A stretch of DNA of 64,000 bases from NCBI GenBank assembly GCA_021831035.1, contig JAKBNL010000003.1, positions 96,165-160,164 on the forward strand. The letters are read 5' to 3'. The stretch comes from Actinomycetes bacterium. Its GTDB lineage: Bacteria > Actinomycetota > Acidimicrobiia > Acidimicrobiales > RAAP-2. Position 1 is the stretch's first letter; each line of letters begins with the position of its first letter. A program made the position numbers and the translations under genes. The notes under the pieces are model-generated. The model made no database searches. It saw only the letters and a program-made list of their open reading frames with translations, and was not told the DNA's origin. Shown here in pieces: positions 43,327 through 52,785 of the stretch.

Positions 43327-44330
43327 TGGGTCTCCGCGGCCGGCGCGCGCTCGCCGCCGCCCTCCTCGGGCTCGGCGTGCTCGTCGGGTCGGCGCCGGCC
43401 GGGGCCGCGGGCGGCCTCGACGGCCCGGTGGCCCTGGCGGCCACGACCTCGGTGGTGTGGGTGGCGAGCGCCGGGAACGCCTCGCTCAGCGCCTTCAGCG
43501 TGGCGCGCCTCGCCCCGACGCTCTCGGTCGTGGCGAGTCGCGCGAACGGCCTGGCCGACCCCACGGCGCTGGCCGTGGCCGGCGACGCCCTGTGGGTCGC
43601 CGACCGGACCACCTCGACGCTCAGCGAGTTCGACGTCGCGACCGGCCAGCACCGGCGCACCGTCCACGCGCCGCGCCACGAGCTGGCCACGCCGGTCGCG
43701 CTGGCCGCCGCCCGAGGCGTCCTCTGGGTGGCCGACGCGGCGGGGACACTCGTCGCCCTCGACGCCGCGACCGGCCGGGTCGAGCACGTGGTGCGCCCGA
43801 GCCCGCGTAACGCCCTCTCGAGCCCCCGGGCGCTCGTGGTCGTCGGCGGGCGGCTGTGGGTGCTCGACGAGGGCACGGCGTCGCTCACGATCCTCGACGC
43901 GCGCACCGGGCGCCTCCTGCGCGTGGTGCGCCGGGGGGCGGCGCACCTCTCGGCGCCGGTCGCCCTCGCGGCGGCCGGGCGTCGGGTCTACGTCACCGAC
44001 GCCGGCTCGTCCTCGCTGAGCGTCTTCGACGCGCGCAGCGCGCGCCGCGTCGCGGTCGTGGCCGCGCGCCGGGACCGCCTGGACTCCCCGTGGGGGGTCG
44101 CGGCGGCGGAGGGGCGGGTCTACGTCACCGACGCCGCGGGCGACGCCCTCACGATCCTCGACGCGCGCACCGGGCGACTCCTGCGCGTGCTGCGCGGGTC
44201 GGCCTACCATCTCGACGACCCCCTCGCGGTCGCGGTCACCGGAGCGTGGGTGTGGGTCCTGAACGGCGCGGGCAACTCGATCAGCGTGATCGGGTCGCGG
44301 TCGTGGCGATTCGAGCGACTGCTCGGGTGA
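43326..44330 (+). CDS. Secreted beta-propeller (YncE/SMP-30-like) repeat protein
   Basis: Signal peptide and about 44-aa repeats (LTILDARTGRLLRV...; VYVTDAGSSSLSVFDARSARRV). Confidence 0.8.
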   Translation: MGLRGRRALAAALLGLGVLVGSAPAGAAGGLDGPVALAATTSVVWVASAGNASLSAFSVARLAPTLSVVASRANGLADPTALAVAGDALWVADRTTSTLSEFDVATGQHRRTVHAPRHELATPVALAAARGVLWVADAAGTLVALDAATGRVEHVVRPSPRNALSSPRALVVVGGRLWVLDEGTASLTILDARTGRLLRVVRRGAAHLSAPVALAAAGRRVYVTDAGSSSLSVFDARSARRVAVVAARRDRLDSPWGVAAAEGRVYVTDAAGDALTILDARTGRLLRVLRGSAYHLDDPLAVAVTGAWVWVLNGAGNSISVIGSRSWRFERLLG

Positions 44331-44341
44331 GAGGAGGAACG

Positions 44342-44629
44342 ATGGGCGCGTACGTGGTCTACGAGGCGGAGGTCACCGACCCCGAGCGCTACGAGCGCTA
44401 CAAGGAGCTCGCCGGCCCGGCCGTGGCGGCCGCCGGCGGTCGCTACCTCGCCCGCGGGGGGCGCAGCGCCTCGCTCGAGGGCGCCGCGCCCGCGGGCCGG
44501 GCGGTCGTGATCGAGTTCGACTCGCTCGAGGCGGCCGTCGCGTGGTACGAGGGCGAGGCCTACACCGCGGCGCGCGCCCTGCGCGAGGGCGCGGCCACGG
44601 CGCGGGCCTACGTCGTCGAGGGCTCCTAG
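44342..44629 (+). CDS. DUF1330-family protein
   Basis: AYVVYEAEVTDPERYERYKELAGPAVAAAGGRYLARGG...VVIEFDSLEAAVAWYEGEAYTAARALRE. Confidence 0.9.
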   Translation: MGAYVVYEAEVTDPERYERYKELAGPAVAAAGGRYLARGGRSASLEGAAPAGRAVVIEFDSLEAAVAWYEGEAYTAARALREGAATARAYVVEGS

Positions 44630-44631
44630 GG

Positions 44632-45993
44632 CTACTGGGCCGGGCCCGAGCCCAGGGTGAGCGTCGCCGAGGAGGTCGTGCCCCCGGGGGTGGTGTAGGC
44701 GACCGTCACGCTCTGACCCACGTGGAAGGTCAGGATGGCCGCCTGGAGCGAGCTGCCGTTGGTGACCGGCGTCGAGTCGATGGCGGTGATCGTGTCCCCG
44801 GCCACGAGGCCCGACTGGGCCGCCGGCCCGTTGGGCAGGACCTGGGCGATGGTGACCCCGCTCGTGGCGCTGCCCGGGCGGGCCCCGTCGACGAGGATGC
44901 CGAGGAACGGGGTGTCGCCCACGTGCACGCTCGCCGAGGCCCGACCGTCCTTGATCGCCGTCACGATCTTCATCGCGGTGTCGATGGGGATGGCGTAGCC
45001 CTGGTTGGCCGCGCCGGTGGGGGCGAAGCCGAACCCGCCGTTGGTCGAGGAGCCGGCCGTGTCCATGCCCACCACCCGGCCCCGGGCGTTCACGAGCGGC
45101 CCACCGGAGTCGCCGGGCTGGATGTCGGCGTTGATCTCGATGAGCCCCGACAGGGTCTCGGAGCCGCTCGGGTTGTTCTCGTCGCTCGCGGTGATCGTCT
45201 GGTTGAGCGAGACGACCTTGCCGGCGGCGTAGCGCGGGGTGCCGTCGAGGCCGCCCGCGTTGCCGATCCCCACGATCGTGTCGCCGACCGAGGGTCCCGA
45301 CGCGGCGATGCGCACCGTCGGCAGGTTCGACGCGCCCTGGATCTGCAGGAGGGCGACGTCGGCCGAGACGTCGTAGCCGACGACCGTCGCGGGGTAGGTC
45401 TGGCCCGAGGCGACGCTGCGCACGCTGATCGACGACGCGCCCTCGATGACGTGGTTGTTGGTCAGCACGAGGCCGCCCTTGGTGAGGATCATGCCGGTGC
45501 CCTCACCGGTCGCGCCCGCGTAGTCGTAGGTGGACACGACGTCGACCAGACCCGGGCTCACGCGGGCCGCGACCTTGGCGGCGCGGGAGTTGGACTGGGT
45601 CGCGGTGGAGCCGGGCGCGCCGGTGCCGAAGCCGAACCCCGGGAAGGGGAGGCTGCCGAAGCCCGGGACCGTGATCGAGCCGCCCGGGCCCGAGGGCGCG
45701 TAGGGGAAGGCGTAGGCCGGGGTCGCGGGGCGGTCGACCCAGTGGCCGAGCACGAAGCCCACGCCCCCGATCGAGAGCACCAGGACGGCCGCGGCCGCCG
45801 CGCGCACGAGCCAGGAGTCGCCGCGGGGCCGGGCGGGCACACTGACGGTGCCCGGACCCCACGGCGCGCCGGGGTCGGGGGAGGGGCCGGCTCCCTCGGC
45901 GGGCTCGGCGACGACGGGCTCGGCGACCGACCCGGACGCCGCGTCGGCGGGCACGCCCTCGGGGTCGCTCTCAGGGGTGTTGTCGATGGTCAT
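44632..45993 (-). CDS. Membrane-anchored S1C (HtrA/DegP-like) serine protease with PDZ domain
   Basis: GMILTKGGLVLTNNHVIEGA (His), VALLQIQG (Asp), NADIQPGDSGGPLVNARGRVVGMDTA (Ser), PDZ. Confidence 0.92.
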   Translation of the reverse strand: MTIDNTPESDPEGVPADAASGSVAEPVVAEPAEGAGPSPDPGAPWGPGTVSVPARPRGDSWLVRAAAAAVLVLSIGGVGFVLGHWVDRPATPAYAFPYAPSGPGGSITVPGFGSLPFPGFGFGTGAPGSTATQSNSRAAKVAARVSPGLVDVVSTYDYAGATGEGTGMILTKGGLVLTNNHVIEGASSISVRSVASGQTYPATVVGYDVSADVALLQIQGASNLPTVRIAASGPSVGDTIVGIGNAGGLDGTPRYAAGKVVSLNQTITASDENNPSGSETLSGLIEINADIQPGDSGGPLVNARGRVVGMDTAGSSTNGGFGFAPTGAANQGYAIPIDTAMKIVTAIKDGRASASVHVGDTPFLGILVDGARPGSATSGVTIAQVLPNGPAAQSGLVAGDTITAIDSTPVTNGSSLQAAILTFHVGQSVTVAYTTPGGTTSSATLTLGSGPAQ

Positions 45994-46191
45994 CTCACTC
46001 CCTCTCGTTCGGGAACGCCTCGACGCTAGGGCGCCAAGGTGAGGGAGCCCTTCGGTCGCGCTAAAAAGGGCCTAAGAGGCCGTCGGGGGCCTTCGCGCCA
46101 CGCCGGGAGGGACCGGTGACGAGCGGCCGAAGGCGTCGAGCGGCGCGCGGCGCCGGACGGGACCCCTCGCGGGCAGCCGCGACGACGGGCG

Positions 46192-47454
46192 TCACGCCCC
46201 CGGCGCGGGCGCCACGGCCGCCTCGAAGGCCGGCCCCAACCGCTGGGCGATCGCGGCCGCGAGGGCCATCGCCGCGGCGAAGGCCACGAGGGCCCAGCGG
46301 GCTGAGAGCCGCTCGGTCACGACCCCCGCGACCACCGGCGCGAGGGCGGCCAGGGCGGTCGTCAGCTGCATCAGGGTGTTGGTCACCCGACCGCGCAGCT
46401 CCTCGGGGGTGGCGCGGAACAGGGCGGCGAAGAGCACCGCGTTGGTGGTCGGCGCGATGATGAGCGGGAGGGCCAGGGGCGCCGCCACGAGGGGTGAGGG
46501 CATGACGAGGGCGGCGAGCGCGAGCATGGCCGTCCCGCCCACGGTGAGGAGGTTGACCGCGCGGGTGAGGGTGAGGTGGGGCTGGATCCGCGACGAGAGG
46601 ATGGCCCCGACGAGCCCGCCGGTCATGGCGAGGGCCTCGGTGAGCCCGACGACGCCCGGCGAGGCGCCGTGCAGGCGCAGCCCCAGGATCACCGTGAAGA
46701 GCGCGCCGTTGATCGCGAAGTTGATCAGCGGCGCCTGGATGACGACGGCGCGCAGGAGGGGGTTGCCCAGAGTGAAGCGCACGCCGTCGAGCGTCTCGCG
46801 CCACAGGCTGGCCCGGGCCGTGTCGCGCGCGGGGGTGAAGCGGCCCTTGAGGGCGCCCGAGGTGGCGACCGAGACGCCGTAGGAGACGGCGTCGGCGACG
46901 AAGGGGAGGGTCCGGGCTATCCCGTAGAGGACGCCGCCGAGGGCCGGTCCGAGCAGGCTCGCCCCGTACTGGCGCCCCTCGGAGGCGGCCCAGGCCGACT
47001 CCAGCTGGCTGTCGTGGACGATGGCCGGCAGGGCCGCGTTGGAGGCGGGCGTGAAGAGGGTGTCGCCGACGCGGTCGATCGTGGCCGCGACGAGCACGAC
47101 CCACCAGGTGACGTGGTGGGTCGCCACGAGCACCGCGAGCGCCGCCAGGGTCAGCGCGCGCACCGCGTCACAGACGATCATGGTGGCCCGACGGTCCCAC
47201 CGGTCGGCGAGGGCCCCGGCCGGGAGGCGAACGAGGAACGCGGCGACTGAGGTGAGGGTGGCGACCGCGCCGGCGAGCACCGCCGAGCCCGAGAGGGCGA
47301 GGATCAACAAGGGGTAGGCGAGGAAGCCGAACTCGGTGCCGAGCCCCGAGAGCACCTGGCCGATCCACACCAGGCGGAAGTTGCGGTTGCGCGAGAGCGG
47401 CGGCGGGGTCGCGACGGCCGGTGGTGGGCCGAGGACGTCGCCGGGATCGCTCAC
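46192..47454 (-). CDS. MFS transporter
   Basis: About 12 TM segments; FLVRLPAGALADRWDRRATMI. Confidence 0.9.
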   Translation of the reverse strand: MSDPGDVLGPPPAVATPPPLSRNRNFRLVWIGQVLSGLGTEFGFLAYPLLILALSGSAVLAGAVATLTSVAAFLVRLPAGALADRWDRRATMIVCDAVRALTLAALAVLVATHHVTWWVVLVAATIDRVGDTLFTPASNAALPAIVHDSQLESAWAASEGRQYGASLLGPALGGVLYGIARTLPFVADAVSYGVSVATSGALKGRFTPARDTARASLWRETLDGVRFTLGNPLLRAVVIQAPLINFAINGALFTVILGLRLHGASPGVVGLTEALAMTGGLVGAILSSRIQPHLTLTRAVNLLTVGGTAMLALAALVMPSPLVAAPLALPLIIAPTTNAVLFAALFRATPEELRGRVTNTLMQLTTALAALAPVVAGVVTERLSARWALVAFAAAMALAAAIAQRLGPAFEAAVAPAPGA

Positions 47455-47469
47455 GAGGGAGCGACGTTA

Positions 47470-48738
47470 CTACCGGCGGGCCGTGGCGAAGGGGGGCCGG
47501 CCGACCATGCCGGCGGCGACCGTGGCGTGGGTCGTGGCGTCGACCAGGACGAAGCTGCCGGTGACGCGGTCCTCGCGGTAGTCGTCCACGACCAGCGGGT
47601 CGGCGGTCGCGAGCCGGACGAGCCCGATCTCGTTGGTCGAGAGCGTCGGGGCCTCGTCGACCTCGAGCGAGCCCACGTCGAGACGCCCCTCGAGGGCGCG
47701 CACCCGCACCGGCGTGGTGCGACTCGTGTGCTTCAGCCGTAGGCGACCGCCGGTGAGCTCGAGGGGGTCGTCGCCGAACCAGCAGATCGTCGCCTCGAGC
47801 TCGCGGGTCACCCGAGGCAGGGGGGCGGTCGCGATGAGGTCGCCGCGACCCGCGTCGGTCTCGTCGTCGAGCTCCACGTCCGCGGCGAGGCCCACGGCGG
47901 CCTCGTCGAGGGCCCGACCCCCGTAGCGGATGGAGCGGATCGAGGTCGCGACCCCGGCCGGCAGGAGGGTCACGGCGTCGCCGACGCGCAGCGCCTCGCC
48001 CGAGACGAGCCCGGCGTAGGTGCGCCCGCCGCCGGGCTGGCGCAGGACCCACTGGATCGGCAGGCGCGATCCCCGGCTGCGCTCCCAGGCGCCCGCGTCG
48101 CTCGCCTCGAGGGCCTCGAGGACCGTCGGGCCCTCGTACCACGGCGCGCGCGCGGAGCGCTCGACGACGTTGTCGCCGTAGAGGGCCGACACCGGCACGG
48201 CCACGACCGACGTGGCGCCCAACGACGCCGCGAGGGTCCCGACCTCGTCGACGACCCGCTCGTAGGCGGCGCGCGACCACTCGACCGTGTCCATCTTGTT
48301 GACCGCGACGACGAGGGCCCGCACCCCGAGCAGGGCGGCGATCACGAGGTGGCGACGGGTCTGCTCCTTGAGTCCGGCCGCCACGTCGACCGCCACCAGC
48401 GCGAGGTCGGCCGTCGAGGAGCCGGTGGCCATGTTGCGCGTGTACTGGACGTGACCCGGGCAGTCGGCGATCACGAGCTTGCGCGTGGGCGTCGTCGCGT
48501 AGCGGTAGGCCACGTCGATGGTGATGCCCTGCTCGCGCTCGGCCCGCAGGCCGTCGGTGACGAAGCTGAGGTCGAGGTCGCCGATCCCGCGCCGCTCGGA
48601 GGCCGCCGCCACCGCGTCGAGGTGGTCGTCGGCGACCAGGCGGGTGTCGACGAGGAGCCGACCGATGAGGGTGGACTTGCCGTCGTCCACCGAGCCGACG
48701 GTGGCGAGGCGCAGGACGTCCTTGGTGGCGACGGGCAT
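47470..48738 (-). CDS. cysN: Sulfate adenylyltransferase subunit 1
   Basis: LRLATVGSVDDGKSTLIGRLL; DGLRAEREQGITIDVAYRYATTPTRKLVIADCPGHVQYTRNM. Confidence 0.95.
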   Translation of the reverse strand: MPVATKDVLRLATVGSVDDGKSTLIGRLLVDTRLVADDHLDAVAAASERRGIGDLDLSFVTDGLRAEREQGITIDVAYRYATTPTRKLVIADCPGHVQYTRNMATGSSTADLALVAVDVAAGLKEQTRRHLVIAALLGVRALVVAVNKMDTVEWSRAAYERVVDEVGTLAASLGATSVVAVPVSALYGDNVVERSARAPWYEGPTVLEALEASDAGAWERSRGSRLPIQWVLRQPGGGRTYAGLVSGEALRVGDAVTLLPAGVATSIRSIRYGGRALDEAAVGLAADVELDDETDAGRGDLIATAPLPRVTRELEATICWFGDDPLELTGGRLRLKHTSRTTPVRVRALEGRLDVGSLEVDEAPTLSTNEIGLVRLATADPLVVDDYREDRVTGSFVLVDATTHATVAAGMVGRPPFATARR

Positions 48739-49665
48739 CTAGAAGTAGCCCTCGCGCTTGCGGTCCTCCATCGAGGTCTCTGAGAAGCGGTCGTCGCCGC
48801 GGGTGGCGCCCCGCTCCGAGACGGTCGCCGCGGCCACCTCGGCCACGACCTCGTCGATGGTGCGCGCGCGAGAGAGCACGGCCCCGGTCCCGGTGGCGTC
48901 GCCCACGGTGCGAAAGCGCACGGTGCGCGCCTCGACCACCTCGCCGTCGCGGGGCTGGACGAACTCACCGACCGCGAGCCACATCCCGTCGCGGGCCACC
49001 ACGGGCCGCTCGTGGGCGAAGTAGATCGAGGGCAGGTCGAGGCGCTCGCGCGCCACGTACTGCCAGACGTCGAGCTCGGTCCAGTCCGAGAGGGGGAAGG
49101 CGCGCACGTGCTCGCCGGGGTTGACCCGGCCCTGGTAGAGGCGCCAGAGCTCGGGTCGCTGGCGGCGCGGGTCCCACTGGCCGAACTCGTCGCGGAAGCT
49201 CAGCACGCGCTCTTTGGCTCGGGCCTTGTCCTCGTCGCGTCGGGCCCCCCCGAAGGCGGCGTCGAAGCCGTGCTCGGCGATGGCGTCGAGCAGGGTGACC
49301 GACTGGAGCCGGTTGCGCGAGGCGAGGGCCCCGGGGTCGGCGACGCGGCCGGCGTCGATCGAGTCCTGGACCCTCGCCACGAGCAGGCGCGCCCCCCGCC
49401 GTGCCGCGGCCCGGTCACGGAAGTCGAGGACCTCGGGGAAGTTGTGTCCGGTGTCGACGTGCAGCACCGGGAAGGGCAGGCCCTGGGGGGCGAAGGCCTT
49501 GGCCGCGAGGTGCAAGAGGACGGCCGAGTCCTTGCCCCCCGAGAAGAGCAGGACGGGCCGTTCGCACTCGGCGACGACCTCGCGCAGGATGAACAGGGCG
49601 TGGGACTCCAGGGCGTCGAGGTGATCGAGTCCGGAGGCCGTCGGGGAGGGGGCGAGCGCGGTCAT
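48739..49665 (-). CDS. cysD: Sulfate adenylyltransferase subunit 2
   Basis: LLFSGGKDSAVLLHLAAKAF; HVDTGHNFPEVLDFRD; C-terminal MEDRKREGYF. Confidence 0.95.
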   Translation of the reverse strand: MTALAPSPTASGLDHLDALESHALFILREVVAECERPVLLFSGGKDSAVLLHLAAKAFAPQGLPFPVLHVDTGHNFPEVLDFRDRAAARRGARLLVARVQDSIDAGRVADPGALASRNRLQSVTLLDAIAEHGFDAAFGGARRDEDKARAKERVLSFRDEFGQWDPRRQRPELWRLYQGRVNPGEHVRAFPLSDWTELDVWQYVARERLDLPSIYFAHERPVVARDGMWLAVGEFVQPRDGEVVEARTVRFRTVGDATGTGAVLSRARTIDEVVAEVAAATVSERGATRGDDRFSETSMEDRKREGYF

Positions 49666-49677
49666 GGGCTGTCTGCC

Positions 49678-49698
49678 AGTGTATTCTACAAATACACT
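49678..49698. promoter_or_regulatory. Inverted repeat operator candidate between cysD and cysH
   Basis: AGTGTATT-CTACA-AATACACT, perfect 8-bp arms overlapping likely -10s on both strands. Confidence 0.7.
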
Positions 49699-49722
49699 AG
49701 AGAAAGTTAGGCATTAACTCCC

Positions 49723-50400
49723 ATGTCCGAGAACGCGCCCGACCGGGCCCTCCTGGCGGAGCTGGAGCGCGAGGGCGCGCGCCTGGAGACGGCCCCCCCG
49801 CTCGCCGTCGTGGACTGGGTGTTCGGCCGCTTCGGCGCCGGGGCCGTCCTCGCCTGCTCCTTCGAGGACGTGGCCCTGTTGCACATGGCCCGGTCGGTCC
49901 GGCCGTCGCTCGAGGTCGTCTTCCTCGACACCGGCGGTCACTTCGCCGAGACCCTCGAGTTCGTCGAGCGCGTGGAGCGGGAGTGGTCGTTGCGCGTGGT
50001 CCGCACGACGCCCCCGCCCGAGGCCGAGGCGTGGCCGTGCGGCACCGCGCGGTGCTGTGAGCTGCGAAAGGTGGAGCCCCTCACGCGGGTCCTGCGCGGG
50101 CGCACCGCGTGGATCACCGCCTTGAAGAGGGTCGACGCCCCCACCCGCGACGCCGCCCCGGTCGTCAGCTGGGACCAGCGCTTCTCGCTGGTGAAGGTGA
50201 ACCCCCTCGCCACGTGGACCGACGACGACGTCGCCTACTACCTCGCGAGCCACGGACTGCCCGAGCACCCCCTCTGGGCCGAGGGCTACGGGTCGATCGG
50301 GTGCGCCGCGATGACCCAGCGCCCTCGACCGGGCGAGGGTCGCCGGTCGGGTCGCTGGGTCGGGCTCGCGAAGGACGAGTGCGGCCTCCACGAGGCCTGA
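49723..50400 (+). CDS. cysH: Phosphoadenylyl-/adenylyl-sulfate reductase
   Basis: FLDTGGHFAETLEFVERVE; CGTARCCELRKVEPL; LYAEGYGSIGC-like C-terminus (WAEGYGSIGCAAMTQ). Confidence 0.92.
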   Translation: MSENAPDRALLAELEREGARLETAPPLAVVDWVFGRFGAGAVLACSFEDVALLHMARSVRPSLEVVFLDTGGHFAETLEFVERVEREWSLRVVRTTPPPEAEAWPCGTARCCELRKVEPLTRVLRGRTAWITALKRVDAPTRDAAPVVSWDQRFSLVKVNPLATWTDDDVAYYLASHGLPEHPLWAEGYGSIGCAAMTQRPRPGEGRRSGRWVGLAKDECGLHEA

Positions 50401-50473
50401 TATCCACCCGTTTTCCCGGTCCCACCGGTACATTTGGCGCAATGTCGATGGACCGCAGGAAGAGGCGACACTC

Positions 50474-51328
50474 GTGCTGCTGATCTTCCTCGCCCTCCTC
50501 TGGCTGGCGCTGCTGACGCCCATCGTCGTGCGCAAGGTCCGCGAGGTGCGCTCCGAGCGCTCGATCGAGAGTTTCCACGCCGAGCACGAGATCCTCAGTC
50601 GACAGGGCTACGCCGTCGCGCCCGTGCACCGGCTCGACGAGTACGAGGCGGCTCCGGCCCCGGCCCCGGCCGCGACCCGCGGGCCGAACGCGTACGCGCC
50701 GCGACGGCCCCGCCTCACCCTCGTTCACCCCGAGGACACGTACCGCTCACTCGAGTCGCGCGGCACGTGGGAGGAGTGGAGCGAGGACTACGACTTCGAT
50801 CGCGACGAGGGCGTCGCGGTCGGCCGCGCCGGCGCGGCGCGCTCGAGCGCGCGCGCCGAGTCACGCTCGACGAGCGCGAGCCCCTACGCGCGCGCCTACT
50901 CGACGTTCCCCACCGAGGCGTCCCTCGTCTACGACGAGCCGCCCCTGCGGCGGACCTCGACGCGCGTCCAGCGCCGGCGCATCAGCGTGGGCCTGCTCGG
51001 CTCGGCTCTCTTCTTCAGCGCGCTCACGTTCGTGACCTCGACCTCGCTCGTCGCCGACCTCGCCTACCTGTCCTGGTTCCTCGTCGTCGCCTACCTCGCG
51101 CTCGCGCTGCTCGCCGTGAGCCAGGGGTACCTGTCGGTCACGAGGACCGCGTCGCGACGCGCGTACCCGACGCCCGCCGCGTACGCGCCGGGGACCTACG
51201 ACGAGGAGCCGGCGGAGCGCGCGTCCGACGGGTGGGATCGGTGGGACGAGGAGTGGGACGAGCGCGACGAGTGGGCCGAGATCCCCTCGCGGTCCGTCTC
51301 GTACGGGGCCCGACGCGCCTTCGGGTAG
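50474..51328 (+). CDS. SepX/GlpR-like membrane protein
   Basis: LLIFLALLWLALLTPIVVRKVREVRSERSIESFHAEHEILSRQGY N-terminal TM/charged motif; central TM pair. Confidence 0.6.
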   Translation: MLLIFLALLWLALLTPIVVRKVREVRSERSIESFHAEHEILSRQGYAVAPVHRLDEYEAAPAPAPAATRGPNAYAPRRPRLTLVHPEDTYRSLESRGTWEEWSEDYDFDRDEGVAVGRAGAARSSARAESRSTSASPYARAYSTFPTEASLVYDEPPLRRTSTRVQRRRISVGLLGSALFFSALTFVTSTSLVADLAYLSWFLVVAYLALALLAVSQGYLSVTRTASRRAYPTPAAYAPGTYDEEPAERASDGWDRWDEEWDERDEWAEIPSRSVSYGARRAFG

Positions 51329-51343
51329 AATGGCCCTCTCGTT

Positions 51344-51419
51344 GGGGGTGTAGCTCAATTGGTAGAGCGCTACGTTCGCAATGTAGAGGCAGTGGGTTCG
51401 AATCCCATCACCTCCACCA
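51344..51419 (+). tRNA. tRNA-Ala(CGC), CCA encoded
   Basis: GGGGGTGTAGCTCAATTGGTAGAGCGCTACGTTCGCAATGTAGAGGCAGTGGGTTCGAATCCCATCACCTCCACCA; G3:U70 pair present. Confidence 0.95.
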
Positions 51420-51497
51420 CGAGCCCCTCGGCCTGAGGGGCGCCCCGCCGTACCGCGCGGCCCCGAGCGTTCCGACGGCGAACGCCGCCGCTAGTGT

Positions 51498-51519
51498 TAT
51501 CTGCATGACTACGCAGATA
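51498..51519. promoter_or_regulatory. ArsR-family operator candidate
   Basis: TATCTGC-ATGACTAC-GCAGATA overlapping the arsR start codon. Confidence 0.7.
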
Positions 51520-51852
51520 GTCAGAGAGCCCTCGGTGCGCCAGGTCGACGTCGCGGTCGAGACGATGCGGCTGCTGGCCGACCGGACGCGCCTGCGGATC
51601 GTCTGGGCGCTGCTGCACGGCGAGCACTCGGTCAACGAGCTCGCCGAGCACGTGGGGATGAACGCGGCGGCCGTCTCCCAGCACCTGGCCAAGCTCCGAC
51701 TCGCCCACGTCGTGACGGTCCGCCGGGACGGCACGCGCGCGTACTACTCGACCGACGACGAGCACGTCCGCACGCTCGCCGAGCAGGCGCTCTTCCACTC
51801 CGGGCACGCCGGGGCGCCGCGATCCCGCGGGCGCCGAGGGGGTGGTGCGTGA
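51505..51852 (+). CDS. ArsR/SmtB-family metal-responsive repressor
   Basis: MRLLADRTRLRIVWALLHGEHSVNELAEHVGMNAAAVSQHLAKLRLAHVVTVRRDGTRAYYS. Confidence 0.92.
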   Translation: MTTQIVREPSVRQVDVAVETMRLLADRTRLRIVWALLHGEHSVNELAEHVGMNAAAVSQHLAKLRLAHVVTVRRDGTRAYYSTDDEHVRTLAEQALFHSGHAGAPRSRGRRGGGA

Positions 51853-52784
51853 GCGTCCACGACGCCGCCTCGTGCGCCCCGTGGGGACCGGCACCGCGGA
51901 TCAACGACGGCGGTGAGTCCGCCGACCGGCGAGCGGCCCACCGCGCGATCGCCTGGTCGGCCGGCGCCCTGTTCGTGGCCGGTGCCCTGGAGCTCGTGGT
52001 GGCGGCCCTCGGTCACTCGGCGGGTCTCCTGGGCGACGCCTTCCACAACCTCGCCGACGTGGGCACCTCGGGCATCGTCTTCGTGGGGCTCCGGGTGTCG
52101 CGCCGACCCGCCACCGCGTCGCACCCCTACGGCTGGGACCGGGCCGAGGACCTCTCGGGCCTCGGGGTCGCCCTGTTGATCTGGGCGAGCGCGGCGCTCG
52201 CGCTCGTCGTCAGCGTGCGCAAGCTGGTCGACGGGGCGACGGCGTCGCACCTGGGCGTCGGCGTCGTGGTGGCGGCCCTGGCCGTCACCGCCAACCTGCT
52301 CGTCGCCCGCTACAAGCTGCGCGTCGGCCGGCGCATCAACTCGACCGCCCTCGTGGCTGACGCTCGTCACTCGTGGATCGACGCGACCTCCTCGGCCGGC
52401 GCCTTGCTCGGCCTGGCCGGGGTCGCCGCCGGTCTCTGGTGGGCCGACGGGGTGGCCGGTCTCGTGATCGCCGGGATCGTGGCGCACGTGGCCTACGACG
52501 TGACCCGCGACGTCGTGGTGCGCCTGGTCGACGGGGTGGCGCCCGAGACGCTCGACGCCGCCGCCGCCGCGGCGGGCGCGGTCGCGGGCGTCAGCCACGT
52601 CCACGCCAAGGGCCGGTGGACGGGTCGGGCCCTCATCGTGGAGGTCGAGGGCTACGTGGCGCCCGACACCCCGGTCGAGGCGTGCGAGCGCATCGGCGAC
52701 GAGGTGCGTCGCGCGGTGGCCGAGGCCGTCCCCGAGACGCGGGTCGTGACCTTCTCGGCGCGCGCCCTCTCGCGCGGGGGCTGA
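51849..52784 (+). CDS. Cation diffusion facilitator (CDF) metal exporter
   Basis: GDAFHNLADVGTSGIVFVGLRVSRRPATASHPYGWDRAEDL; DARHSWIDATSS. Confidence 0.93.
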   Translation: MSVHDAASCAPWGPAPRINDGGESADRRAAHRAIAWSAGALFVAGALELVVAALGHSAGLLGDAFHNLADVGTSGIVFVGLRVSRRPATASHPYGWDRAEDLSGLGVALLIWASAALALVVSVRKLVDGATASHLGVGVVVAALAVTANLLVARYKLRVGRRINSTALVADARHSWIDATSSAGALLGLAGVAAGLWWADGVAGLVIAGIVAHVAYDVTRDVVVRLVDGVAPETLDAAAAAAGAVAGVSHVHAKGRWTGRALIVEVEGYVAPDTPVEACERIGDEVRRAVAEAVPETRVVTFSARALSRGG

Positions 52785-52785
52785 G

